Assembly (NCBI GenBank): GCA_002841295.1
Contig: PHEU01000005.1
Location: 1-64,000, forward strand
From: Actinobacteria bacterium HGW-Actinobacteria-6
GTDB taxonomy: Bacteria; Actinomycetota; Coriobacteriia; Anaerosomatales; Anaerosomataceae
Reading direction: 5' to 3'
DNA: 64,000 nt
Of the stretch, positions 8,873-16,611 are shown piece by piece (the first letter of the stretch is position 1; every line of letters begins with the position of its first letter). The position numbers were made by a program, and so were the translations under genes. Below the pieces are notes generated by a model that was given only the letters and a program-made list of their open reading frames with translations, was not told the DNA's origin and searched no databases.

Positions 8873-9873
8873 GACTGGCCTCCGGTGGACTCGCGCACCA
8901 CGAGAGATGGAGCGATCGCGATACGCTGCACCGGCGTGTCCTGCTCGGCCATGCGCGCGTCCAGCAGGCGGATACACTCTGCGGCCAGCTGTTCATGCGG
9001 CTGGCGCACCGTTGTGAGCGGCGGATCCGCCAGCGCCGCGAAGCGGATATCGTCGAAGCCGGTGACAAGCACGTCCTCGGGAACTCGAATCTGACGTCGC
9101 CTGAATTCACGCAGAACTCCCACGGCGATCTCGTCGTTGCCGCAGACCACGGCGTCGGGCAACACGCTGCCCGTAGCGAGCTCCTGAGCGGCGGCGCGTC
9201 CCCACTCGGCACGGTAGGTCCCAAAGAGCTGCTGGGTGTCATCCGGCAAGCCCAGGCGTGCCATCGCGCGCTTGAAGCCCGTATAACGCTGAACTGCCGA
9301 AGAGCTATCGAGCTTGGCGTTCACGAACGCGATATTCCGAGCACCAAGTGATGCGAGGTGCTCCACCGCAAGCCCGATACCGAGTTCATCGTCAACGCCG
9401 ACCCAGTCGGCTGCGTACTCTTCCACGAAGCGGTCGACCTGCACAACTGGCGTCTGGTGAGGTATCCGTTCCAAGGCGTCCCGGCTAGCAGCTGCTGAGA
9501 CAGGAATGATGATGAGCCCGTCCACCTGCCTGTCCGCTAGCGCCTGGACCCGACTCAGTTCGATGCCGACGTCTTGCTGAGCATCGCATAAGAAGAGGTC
9601 GCGTCCCGACTCTTGAAGACGGCGTTCGACGGCCTCGACGATGGCGGGGAAGAAGGGGTTTCCGATCTCGGGTACGACCATGCCGATCGTGTTGCTGCGA
9701 CCACGACGCAGTGCGCGCGCGACCGCGTTGTGTCGGTAGCCCAACGTGCGTGCGGCTTCTTGTACGCTGGTCACCAGATCCGGCGTGACCTTGCGGCTCC
9801 CCGTGAGAACCCGTGATGCAGTTGCAACGGAGACACCTGCGCGCTCTGCGACGTCGCGGATGGTCGGCGTCAT
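8869..9873 (-). CDS. LacI-family transcriptional regulator
   Basis: 334 residues. ATG 9873 is chosen since it gives the canonical N-terminus TIRDVAERAGVSVATASRV (helix-turn-helix at residues 4-23, then hinge helix around VTSVQEAARTLGYRHNAVAR). The rest is a periplasmic-binding-like effector domain (about 60-330). A GAGGGA site precedes the start. It is transcribed away from the ribose-type ABC operon; a perfect operator lies next to that operon's promoter and a poorer copy lies 58 bases upstream of its own start, so it should repress the operon and probably itself. The effector is likely a sugar or nucleoside; this is inference from the operon. Confidence 0.94.
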   Translation of the reverse strand: MTPTIRDVAERAGVSVATASRVLTGSRKVTPDLVTSVQEAARTLGYRHNAVARALRRGRSNTIGMVVPEIGNPFFPAIVEAVERRLQESGRDLFLCDAQQDVGIELSRVQALADRQVDGLIIIPVSAAASRDALERIPHQTPVVQVDRFVEEYAADWVGVDDELGIGLAVEHLASLGARNIAFVNAKLDSSSAVQRYTGFKRAMARLGLPDDTQQLFGTYRAEWGRAAAQELATGSVLPDAVVCGNDEIAVGVLREFRRRQIRVPEDVLVTGFDDIRFAALADPPLTTVRQPHEQLAAECIRLLDARMAEQDTPVQRIAIAPSLVVRESTGGQS

Positions 9874-9930
9874 CGTTCCCTCATCTCCCTCGATGGCGTG
9901 ACAACAGTTTACGATGAGTGTCCACTCAAC

Positions 9931-9946
9931 ACGAGAACGTTTACCC
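9931..9946. promoter_or_regulatory. Secondary LacI-type operator, upstream of the regulator gene
   Basis: ACGAGAACGTTTACCC matches 12 of 16 positions of the perfect palindrome at 10021-10036, with the right half (AACGTTTACCC) intact. Centre-to-centre distance between the two sites is 90 bases, about 8.5 helical turns, so looping is possible but not clearly phased. Confidence 0.6.
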
Positions 9947-9982
9947 AAGAGGGCGCAATTCCGACCCTTCACGCATTGATGC

Positions 9983-10010
9983 TTGACGAAAGTCACTCTG
10001 TAACTAAGAT
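9983..10010 (+). promoter_or_regulatory. Promoter of the ribose-type ABC/nucleoside operon
   Basis: TTGACG (9983-9988), 16-base spacer, TAAGAT (10005-10010). Predicted transcription start is near 10017, placing the perfect operator at about +4 to +20, a position for direct repression. This and the two operators account for most of the 190-base divergent intergenic region 9874-10063. Confidence 0.7.
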
Positions 10011-10020
10011 TACAAGCAAG

Positions 10021-10036
10021 GGGTAAACGTTTACCC
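10021..10036. promoter_or_regulatory. Primary LacI-type operator
   Basis: GGGTAAACGTTTACCC is a perfect 16-bp palindrome with the central CG typical of LacI/GalR-family operators. It lies just downstream of the predicted -10 box and upstream of the binding-protein gene. Confidence 0.85.
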
Positions 10037-10063
10037 ATTCTAAGGTCTTGGAGGGAGTCTGCT

Positions 10064-11044
10064 ATGGCAAGACGTAAGGGACTGAGGCTCGTAGCGCTGA
10101 TAGCTCTCGTAGCTATGCTCGCGCTAAGCGCAGCCGGTTGCGCTGCAAAGACCGACGACAGCTCGACATCTGGCGAGACCGCGGCCAAGCCAAAGGTAGG
10201 TCTGGTTCAGATCAACCAGCAGGCCATCTTCTTCAATCAGATGAATGAGGGCGCGCAGGAGTACGCAGACGCAAACGGCGTCGACCTCACGATCTTCAAT
10301 GCCAACGATGATGCCGCGAAGCAGAACGAGGCGATTTCAAACTTTGTGACACAGGGCTTCGACGCCATCGTCGTCGTTGCGATCGACGTTGAGGGCATCA
10401 AGCCGGCGCTTGCCGAGGCCGCAGCTGCAGGCATCAAGATCGTTGCGGTTGACGCAGTTATCGAAGATCCCGCTGTCAACGTCCAGGTTGGCGTGGACAA
10501 CGCTGCCGCAGGCGCCAAGATCGGCGAGTTCGTTGCCGAGTACATCAAGACCAACAATATCTCGCCCGCGAATATCGGTGTCATCGGCGCGCTCAACTCT
10601 TTCATCCAGAACCTGCGCAAGGACAGCTTCGTTGAGGTCGTAGAGGCTGCCGGCGCGAAGATCACCCAGACAGTAGACGGTCAGAATCGCCAGGAAGTGG
10701 CAATGACCGCTTCTGAGAACCTGTTCACCGCCCAGAAGGACACCAGCATCATCTACACCACCGGTGAGCCCCAGATGGTCGGCGCTGTTGCTGCGACGCG
10801 TTCGCAGAACAGAATGGATACCATGAAGCTGTTCGGCTGGGACCTCACTGCAGAGGTCATCACTGGCATCGACGACGGATTCGTTATCGGTGTTGTGCAG
10901 CAGGACCCGAAGACCGAGGGTTTTGAAGCCGTGAAGGCATGTGCGACGCTTGTGTCCGGCGGAAGCGTCGAAGCGTTCATCGACGTGCCGATCGTTATCG
11001 TTACCAAGGACAACGTGGAGCCGTACCGCGCAATCTTCAAGTAA
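10064..11044 (+). CDS. Ribose/nucleoside-type ABC transporter substrate-binding lipoprotein
   Basis: 326 residues. The signal peptide ends in a lipobox ALSAAGC (Cys26 lipidated). The mature part is an RbsB-like type I binding protein (PKVGLVQINQQAIFFNQMNEG, then GFDAIVVVAIDVEGIKPAL and KIVAVDAVIEDP). It begins with a GGAGGGAG ribosome-binding site and is the first gene of the operon. It should bind a pentose-like ligand or a ribonucleoside outside the membrane; the nucleoside hydrolase and ribokinase in the same operon suggest a riboside or ribose. Confidence 0.92.
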   Translation: MARRKGLRLVALIALVAMLALSAAGCAAKTDDSSTSGETAAKPKVGLVQINQQAIFFNQMNEGAQEYADANGVDLTIFNANDDAAKQNEAISNFVTQGFDAIVVVAIDVEGIKPALAEAAAAGIKIVAVDAVIEDPAVNVQVGVDNAAAGAKIGEFVAEYIKTNNISPANIGVIGALNSFIQNLRKDSFVEVVEAAGAKITQTVDGQNRQEVAMTASENLFTAQKDTSIIYTTGEPQMVGAVAATRSQNRMDTMKLFGWDLTAEVITGIDDGFVIGVVQQDPKTEGFEAVKACATLVSGGSVEAFIDVPIVIVTKDNVEPYRAIFK

Positions 11045-11078
11045 TACGAACGGATCCGTTAGCGTCGTGGAGGGTGCT

Positions 11079-11831
11079 ATGACCGCAGAAGTACAGCCGG
11101 ACCGCGTGGTCCTTAAGGACATACGCAAGAGGTTCGGCATGGTTGAAGCGCTGCGGGGAGTCACCCTCCGCGTCGCTCCCGGTGAAGTCGTCGGGCTGGT
11201 GGGCGACAATGCCGCCGGCAAGTCGACGCTCATGAAGGTGCTGTCGGGGGCGTATGTGCCCGACAGCGGTGAGATCTGGATCGACGGAACGTGTGTGGAG
11301 TACTCTTCACCACGTCACGCACAGCAGCTCGGTATTGAGATGGTCTATCAGGACCTCGCACTCTGCGACGATATCGATGTTGCAGGCAACATCTTTCTCG
11401 GACGAGAACCGCGGCTCGCGGGTGGCATCGTGCTCGACAAGAAGACAATGCATGCCAACGCTCGCCGTCTGCTCGACTCGCTCAAGATCCGCATACCCTA
11501 CACCGATCTGCCTGTGAGAAATCTCTCTGGCGGTCAGCGTCAGGCGGTTGCAATCGCGCGCGCGGTCAACTTCGAGCCGCGGCTTCTTATCCTCGATGAA
11601 CCCACGGCCGCTCTTGCCGTCTCGGAAGTTGAGACCGTACTGTCGCTCATCCGGACCGTTGCGGCCCGGGGAGTCGGCGTTATCTTGATCACTCATCGTT
11701 TGCAGGACCTGTTCGTGGTCTGCGACCGGTTTTGCGTTATGTACGAGGGGACACTTCGAGCTGATCTGTGTGCCGCTGAGGCGTCCCTTGAGACACTCGT
11801 TCAGGAAATCGTAGGAGGGGGACACGAATGA
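11079..11831 (+). CDS. Sugar-type ABC transporter ATP-binding protein, single-domain
   Basis: 250 residues; start ATG 11079 with GGAGGG upstream, not the longer frame that overlaps the binding protein. Walker A GDNAAGKS, signature LSGGQRQAVAIARA, Walker B LLILDEP, switch region ILITHR. The ribose family's RbsA normally has two fused ATPase halves (about 500 residues); this is a single half, as in FrcA-type transporters, so it would act as a homodimer. It overlaps the permease gene by 4 bases. Confidence 0.93.
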   Translation: MTAEVQPDRVVLKDIRKRFGMVEALRGVTLRVAPGEVVGLVGDNAAGKSTLMKVLSGAYVPDSGEIWIDGTCVEYSSPRHAQQLGIEMVYQDLALCDDIDVAGNIFLGREPRLAGGIVLDKKTMHANARRLLDSLKIRIPYTDLPVRNLSGGQRQAVAIARAVNFEPRLLILDEPTAALAVSEVETVLSLIRTVAARGVGVILITHRLQDLFVVCDRFCVMYEGTLRADLCAAEASLETLVQEIVGGGHE

Positions 11832-12850
11832 GCGCTGCGAAGTCCCCTGACTGTGTGCCAGTAGAGGCTACGACGGCATCGCGCGCCGAGCATATGCGCG
11901 CCTGGGCCCTCAGCAACATTCTCACGATGGCTGTTGGCGTCGTGCTTCTGGTACTCGTCGTATTCTTCAGCTTCACGGCCGACAGGTTCATGTCGCTGCC
12001 GAACGTGCTCAATATGTTGCGCCAGATAGCTCCTACGCTGATCGTCGCAGTCACGATGACGTTCGTCATCACGACTTCGGGCATCGATCTCTCCGTGGGT
12101 TCGATGGTGGCGCTTTCCGGGTCATTGCTTGCGATCATGATCCATGCCGGTTGGAATCCCACGGTAGCGCTCCTCTTGGTGCTGCTGCTTGGTGTCGTGG
12201 TCGGTGCCGTGAACGGATGGTTCTCCTCGTATCAGGGACTGCCTCCGTTCATCGTCACACTCGCGACGCTTTCGGTGGTCAGAGGCTCCGCGTTGCTCTT
12301 CACGGGTGGGTACTCAACCCCGATCTCGAGCGATGCCTGGGTGACCGTGCTTGGACAAGGTCGTGTGGCCGGCGTGCCGGTGCCGGCCATCATCGCTGTT
12401 CTCGTCGCGATAGCCGGCGGACTGGTATTCACCCAGACACCGTACGGGCGCTATGTGGTCGGCCTCGGCTCAAACGCAGAATCGCTGCGCCGCACCGGCG
12501 TCAACACCCGGTTCGTTGGCCTGATGGTCTACATCATGTCTGGCCTGGCTGCATCGACCGCTGGCGTGTTGGTTGCAGCGCGGCTCGCCTCGGGCTCATC
12601 GAATGCCGGTGTTGGATTTGAACTCGAAGTGATCACCGCGGTCGTCCTGGGCGGAACGAGCCTACTCGGCGGTCGCGGCAGCGTTGTCGGTACCGCAATC
12701 GGAGCCCTCGTCCTCGGCGTGATCGCGAACGGACTCGTCTTGCTGCACGTGTCGCCGTTCTACATTCAGATCGTACAAGGCGCCATCCTGCTCATCGCCA
12801 TCTTCCTCAACACCCGGTTGTTCTCGCGATTTGGAACAGTGGTGCGCTGA
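11828..12850 (+). CDS. Ribose-type ABC transporter permease (RbsC family)
   Basis: 340-residue permease with eight to ten hydrophobic segments. Family features are TSGIDLSVGSMVALSG near residue 80, the VGLGSNAESLRRTGVNT coupling loop near residues 212-228, and a C-terminal GGTSLLGGRGSVVGT segment. It overlaps the ATPase gene by 4 bases and the next gene by 1 base (TGATG), so the enzyme downstream is coupled to the transporter. Confidence 0.93.
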   Translation: MSAAKSPDCVPVEATTASRAEHMRAWALSNILTMAVGVVLLVLVVFFSFTADRFMSLPNVLNMLRQIAPTLIVAVTMTFVITTSGIDLSVGSMVALSGSLLAIMIHAGWNPTVALLLVLLLGVVVGAVNGWFSSYQGLPPFIVTLATLSVVRGSALLFTGGYSTPISSDAWVTVLGQGRVAGVPVPAIIAVLVAIAGGLVFTQTPYGRYVVGLGSNAESLRRTGVNTRFVGLMVYIMSGLAASTAGVLVAARLASGSSNAGVGFELEVITAVVLGGTSLLGGRGSVVGTAIGALVLGVIANGLVLLHVSPFYIQIVQGAILLIAIFLNTRLFSRFGTVVR

Positions 12851-13890
12851 TGACCATGGTGAGGACCGTCCTCGGCGAGATTGATTCCTCTCAGCTGGGC
12901 GCGACGCTCTTTCATGAGCACCTCATCATCGACGGCAGCACGGCGTGGAGAGCTCCCGAGTCTGATGATTCTGCGGGCAGGGAGATTGCGCGAAATCCCA
13001 TTCAGATGAGCTACCTGGGACGACTGCGCGATGACCCCTATCTGTCGTTGGATAACACGCGCCTTGATGATGTCGATGTCGCTATTGAAGAGGCATCGTT
13101 GTTCAAAGCCGCGGGCGGCTCGACGATCGTTGAGGTCACACCTGCGGCTGTCGGCCGAAATCCGATTGCATTGAGGGACATTGCTGCGGCCACAGGTCTG
13201 AACGTCGTCATGGGCTCTGGTTTTTACCTCGAGCGCACGCATCCCAAGGCGTTGGCGACGATGAGCATCGACGGCATCGCCGCCGCGGTAGAGCACGACA
13301 TACTCGTTGGCGTGGATGGTGTACAAGCCGGCGTGATCGGTGAGATCGGCGTGGGTCTGGAGTTCACAGATGCCGAGCAGCGATCGCTGCGCGGTGCCGC
13401 TCGCGCGGCGGCTCGCACAGGAGTGCCGCTGTCGGTGCATCTTCCTGGGTGGCATCGCTACGGACATAGGGTGCTCGACATCGTCGAAGAAGAGGGGTGC
13501 AGCCCGTCTGCGACGGTCCTCTCGCATATGAATCCGAGCATGGATGACCTCGAGTATCAGCGCGCACTTGCACGCCGAGGCGCGTGGATCGAGTACGACA
13601 TGCTCGGCATGGAGTTCTACTACCAGGGCGAAGGCCAGAGTCCGAGCGACGAGGACAACGCGCGCGCCATCGCGCGGCTCATCGAGGACGGGTTCAAAGA
13701 TCGACTGCTGCTCTCACACGACATATTCATCAAGACGCTCCTCACGCGCTACGGTGGCTTTGGGTACGCGCATGTGCTCACCGGCTTCGCCGATCGCCTG
13801 GAGCGGTGCGGGGTTCCGCGTGACACCTTGCTCGGCATACTTACCGACAACCCGCGAGGCGTATTTGAGCGCGCTGCGGAAGGAGACTGA
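12850..13890 (+). CDS. Phosphotriesterase-family metal-dependent hydrolase
   Basis: 346-residue TIM-barrel amidohydrolase-superfamily protein. Predicted binuclear metal ligands are visible: His22 and His24 (FHEH), His197 (SVHLPGWH), His226 (LSHMNP) and Asp291 (LSHD). At the place of the carboxylated lysine of true phosphotriesterase there is Glu165 (VIGEIG), the variant known from the phosphotriesterase homology protein group, whose members act as lactonases or on phosphorylated sugar lactones rather than on organophosphates. Its ATG overlaps the permease stop. In this operon it may open a lactone or hydrolyse a modified sugar or nucleoside; the substrate is unknown. Confidence 0.88.
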   Translation: MTMVRTVLGEIDSSQLGATLFHEHLIIDGSTAWRAPESDDSAGREIARNPIQMSYLGRLRDDPYLSLDNTRLDDVDVAIEEASLFKAAGGSTIVEVTPAAVGRNPIALRDIAAATGLNVVMGSGFYLERTHPKALATMSIDGIAAAVEHDILVGVDGVQAGVIGEIGVGLEFTDAEQRSLRGAARAAARTGVPLSVHLPGWHRYGHRVLDIVEEEGCSPSATVLSHMNPSMDDLEYQRALARRGAWIEYDMLGMEFYYQGEGQSPSDEDNARAIARLIEDGFKDRLLLSHDIFIKTLLTRYGGFGYAHVLTGFADRLERCGVPRDTLLGILTDNPRGVFERAAEGD

Positions 13891-13891
13891 C

Positions 13892-14641
13892 ATGACGAAG
13901 GTTCTTATCGCTGGTGAGTCCTGGGTGAGTGAAGCTACTCACTACAAAGGCTTTGACTCATTCACGTCGGTGACGTTTCACACGGGCGTCGATCCGCTGC
14001 GCGATGCACTGACGGCTGAGGGCATCGAAGTCGTCTATATGCCGGCACACGAGGTGCCGGAGCGATTCCCGATGACCGTTGAGGCGTTCAATGAGTTCGA
14101 TGTCGTGATTCTCTCGGACATCGGTGCGAACAGCATCCTCATCCACCCCGACACGTGGCTGCACGGCAGGCGCACTCCTAATCGCCTCAAGGCACTTGCC
14201 GAGTGGGTTAATGCGGGTGGTGGACTGATGATGGCCGGCGGCTATATGAGCTTCCAGGGTTTTGAGGGCAAGGCCATGTATCGGGGAACGGCTGTCGATG
14301 ATGTACTTCCTTCGATCATCGACCCATGGGATGACCGGGTTGAAACACCTGAAGGCGCGGAGTCGACCGTGCTAGACGCCTCGCACCCCATCCTTGCAGG
14401 TGTGGACGGGGAGTGGCCTGTGCTTCTCGGCTACAACCGCTTCACGGCGAAAGCTGACGCGCACGTTCTTGTGCACGTGGGCGAAGATCCGCTGTTGGTT
14501 GTTCGCGAGGTCGGCCGCGGCCGAACGCTTGCGTGGGCGTCTGACATCGGACCGCACTGGTGCCCCGACGAGTTTGTCGAATGGCCTGGCTATCAGCATC
14601 TCTTCTCGCAGGCTGTCACGTGGCTCGCGGGCGGGCGGTAA
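13892..14641 (+). CDS. Class I glutamine-amidotransferase-like protein
   Basis: 249 residues, start ATG 13892 with AGGAG upstream. It resembles the putative glutamine amidotransferase family PF07090: N-terminal VLIAGESWVSEATHYKGFDSF, VVILSDIGANS, then LAEWVNAGGGLMMAGGYMSFQG, where a class I amidotransferase would carry its nucleophile elbow but no cysteine is seen. The C-terminal part contains LAWASDIGPHWCP with a conserved-looking Cys. It is probably not a functional glutaminase; family members often sit in sugar-catabolic operons and lack an assigned reaction. It is sandwiched between the phosphotriesterase-like enzyme and the nucleoside hydrolase and overlaps the latter by one base. Confidence 0.8.
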   Translation: MTKVLIAGESWVSEATHYKGFDSFTSVTFHTGVDPLRDALTAEGIEVVYMPAHEVPERFPMTVEAFNEFDVVILSDIGANSILIHPDTWLHGRRTPNRLKALAEWVNAGGGLMMAGGYMSFQGFEGKAMYRGTAVDDVLPSIIDPWDDRVETPEGAESTVLDASHPILAGVDGEWPVLLGYNRFTAKADAHVLVHVGEDPLLVVREVGRGRTLAWASDIGPHWCPDEFVEWPGYQHLFSQAVTWLAGGR

Positions 14642-15579
14642 TGCCGATGGCCACCCCGATGATCCTCGACTGCGACCCCGGCCACGATGATGCGCTTGCG
14701 ATTCTGCTTGCCGCGTCGCATCCGGCTATCGATCTGCTCGCGATCACCACGGTTGCGGGTAATCAGACCATGGAAAAGTGCACGATCAATGCTCGGCGGA
14801 TCTGCTCGGCGGCCGGAATCACGGACGTGCCGATCGCCAAGGGTGCTGCCGAGCCGCTCCTTGGGACACTGCATATCGGAGAGTACGTTCACGGTGTCTC
14901 CGGACTTGATGGTCCCGAGTGGGGCGAGCCTACCGTCGGTGTCTCCAGTGAGAGTGCTGTAGAGCTTATCGTGCGCTTGCTGCGAGAGCACCCGGAGCCG
15001 ATCACGCTGGTGCCGGTTGGTCCGCTCACGAACATCGCACTCGTCTTGAAATCGCACCCTGAGCTCAAGCCCAAGATTCGTGAGATCGTGCTCATGGGCG
15101 GGTCGACCGAGCGCGGGAACGACACACCATACGCCGAGTTCAACATCAAGGTGGATCCGGAGGCGGCCGATATCGTGTTCCGCTCCGGTGTTCAGGTGAC
15201 GATGGTCGGCTTGAATGTGACGCATCAGGCGCTTGCCGTTCCTGAGGTACTTGAGCGCTTGAGCGGTTTGGGCACGCGGATGGGCGACCTGTGTGTTGAG
15301 CTACTCACGTTCTTCTCGGCAAGCTATCTACGGACATGGGGATTCACCTCACCGCCGCTGCACGATGCGGTGGCTGTGGCGCGCGTTATCGATCCGACGT
15401 TGGTTGAGTGCATACCTGTACCAGTGGTGATCGAGACTATGGGTCGATTCACCAGCGGTGCCACGTGCGTCGATCTGCATCACCTCACTGGTGAGCCGGA
15501 CAACGCGCTCGTGGCGATGAAGCTGGATGCTCCGAGGTTCTGGGATCTGATGATAGAGGCGGTCAGCACCTATGAGTGA
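14641..15579 (+). CDS. Inosine/uridine-preferring nucleoside hydrolase family protein
   Basis: 312 residues; ATG 14641 overlaps the previous stop by one base. The calcium-binding N-terminal motif DCDPGHDDA (Asp10, Asp12, Asp16, Asp17) is intact; other family landmarks are TTVAGNQ (residue 38 on), VPVGPLTNIA, VLMGGS, AEFNIKVDPEAA and the late Asp in LHDAVAVA. The enzyme hydrolyses the N-glycosidic bond of ribonucleosides giving ribose and base. The following ribokinase would phosphorylate the ribose released, so these two define the likely pathway of the operon. Confidence 0.92.
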   Translation: MPMATPMILDCDPGHDDALAILLAASHPAIDLLAITTVAGNQTMEKCTINARRICSAAGITDVPIAKGAAEPLLGTLHIGEYVHGVSGLDGPEWGEPTVGVSSESAVELIVRLLREHPEPITLVPVGPLTNIALVLKSHPELKPKIREIVLMGGSTERGNDTPYAEFNIKVDPEAADIVFRSGVQVTMVGLNVTHQALAVPEVLERLSGLGTRMGDLCVELLTFFSASYLRTWGFTSPPLHDAVAVARVIDPTLVECIPVPVVIETMGRFTSGATCVDLHHLTGEPDNALVAMKLDAPRFWDLMIEAVSTYE

Positions 15580-16462
15580 AGTCGTCGTTATCGGCAGTAT
15601 CAACGTCGATCGTTCCGTCAGCGTGCCGGGCGCCCCGCTGCGCGGCGCGACACTGCTCGGCGGGGGTGTGAGGCGCGGTCCTGGCGGCAAGGGAGCCAAT
15701 CAGGCGGTTGCACTCGCACGGCTCGGCCGTTCTGTCGCCATGATCGGTGCTGTTGGTAACGATGCCGACGGTGACTGGATGCTCTCGATTCTCGCTGAGG
15801 AAGGCATCGACGTGAGCGGTGTCGTTCGCGTACCGGATCCGACAGGGCAAGCATTCATCTTTGTGGAGTCGGACGGGGAGAGCACGATCGTCGTGAGTCC
15901 CGGCGCCAACAGCGCTCTTACGCCTGAGCTGCTTGATAACAGCCGCGACGCGATTGCATCTGCGCGGTGCGTTCTGGTTCAACAGGAGATTCCCTCGGCC
16001 ACTGTCGAGCGCGCCGCAGAGCTGGCAGAAGGCATCTTCGTTCTCAATCCTGCACCGGCGCGACCTGTGTCTGAGGAGCTATTAGCCCGGGTTGATGTGC
16101 TGGTTCCTAATCGGTTCGAGCTGGCGGGGCTTACCGGCGGGCTGGTCCCGCAATCGACGGATGATGTTGCCCGCATGGCTCTCGCATTTGGCGGGTCTCA
16201 GGCTGTCGTTGTGACACTCGGGTCCGACGGTGCGGTAGTTGCCGAGGCGGGAGTTGCATCAGAGGTTCCTGCGACTCGTGTGGAGGCCGTGGACGCGACA
16301 GCGGCCGGGGATACGTTCTGTGGCGCACTCGTCGACGCTCTACTCGACGGCATGAGCCTCGTAGGGGCATCGGCATGGGCTTCTCGAGCGGCAGCCTTCG
16401 CTGTCAGCCGACACGGTGCTCAGGAGTCGATTCCGTATCGTGCCGATGTTGTCGACAACTAG
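15572..16462 (+). CDS. rbsK: Ribokinase
   Basis: 296-residue PfkB-family sugar kinase. N-terminal GSINVDRSVSVPG, the substrate-binding GPGGKGANQAVALARLG, and the C-terminal DATAAGDTFCGAL carrying the catalytic Asp are all present. It overlaps the nucleoside hydrolase by 8 bases and is the last gene of the operon. Reaction: D-ribose + ATP to ribose 5-phosphate. Ribokinase rather than fructokinase or adenosine kinase is chosen for its length, motifs and context. Confidence 0.9.
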   Translation: MSEVVVIGSINVDRSVSVPGAPLRGATLLGGGVRRGPGGKGANQAVALARLGRSVAMIGAVGNDADGDWMLSILAEEGIDVSGVVRVPDPTGQAFIFVESDGESTIVVSPGANSALTPELLDNSRDAIASARCVLVQQEIPSATVERAAELAEGIFVLNPAPARPVSEELLARVDVLVPNRFELAGLTGGLVPQSTDDVARMALAFGGSQAVVVTLGSDGAVVAEAGVASEVPATRVEAVDATAAGDTFCGALVDALLDGMSLVGASAWASRAAAFAVSRHGAQESIPYRADVVDN

Positions 16463-16515
16463 CAGACGCCTCATCTAAAGCAGCAACCTCAGCGGACGTT
16501 GATTTAGGCGTCTGC
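16462..16515 (+). terminator. Possible long-loop hairpin after the ribokinase operon
   Basis: GCAGACGCCT (16462-16471) pairs with AGGCGTCTGC (16506-16515), but the loop is 34 bases and no T-run follows, so it is a weak terminator candidate. It could also be an RNA structure in the leader of the next gene. Confidence 0.3.
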
Positions 16516-16611
16516 GGCTCGGCAGCGGGATTTTATCGTGCGCATGTCAGTTGCTTTTGGTACGGTGTGCCAGCAGGTAATCAGCGTGGTCTCTTTGGGG
16601 GAGGAGCGTTC

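Noticed and set aside
12850-13890. True organophosphate-degrading phosphotriesterase
   Set aside because: The carboxylated lysine is replaced by Glu165, which marks the homology-protein branch.
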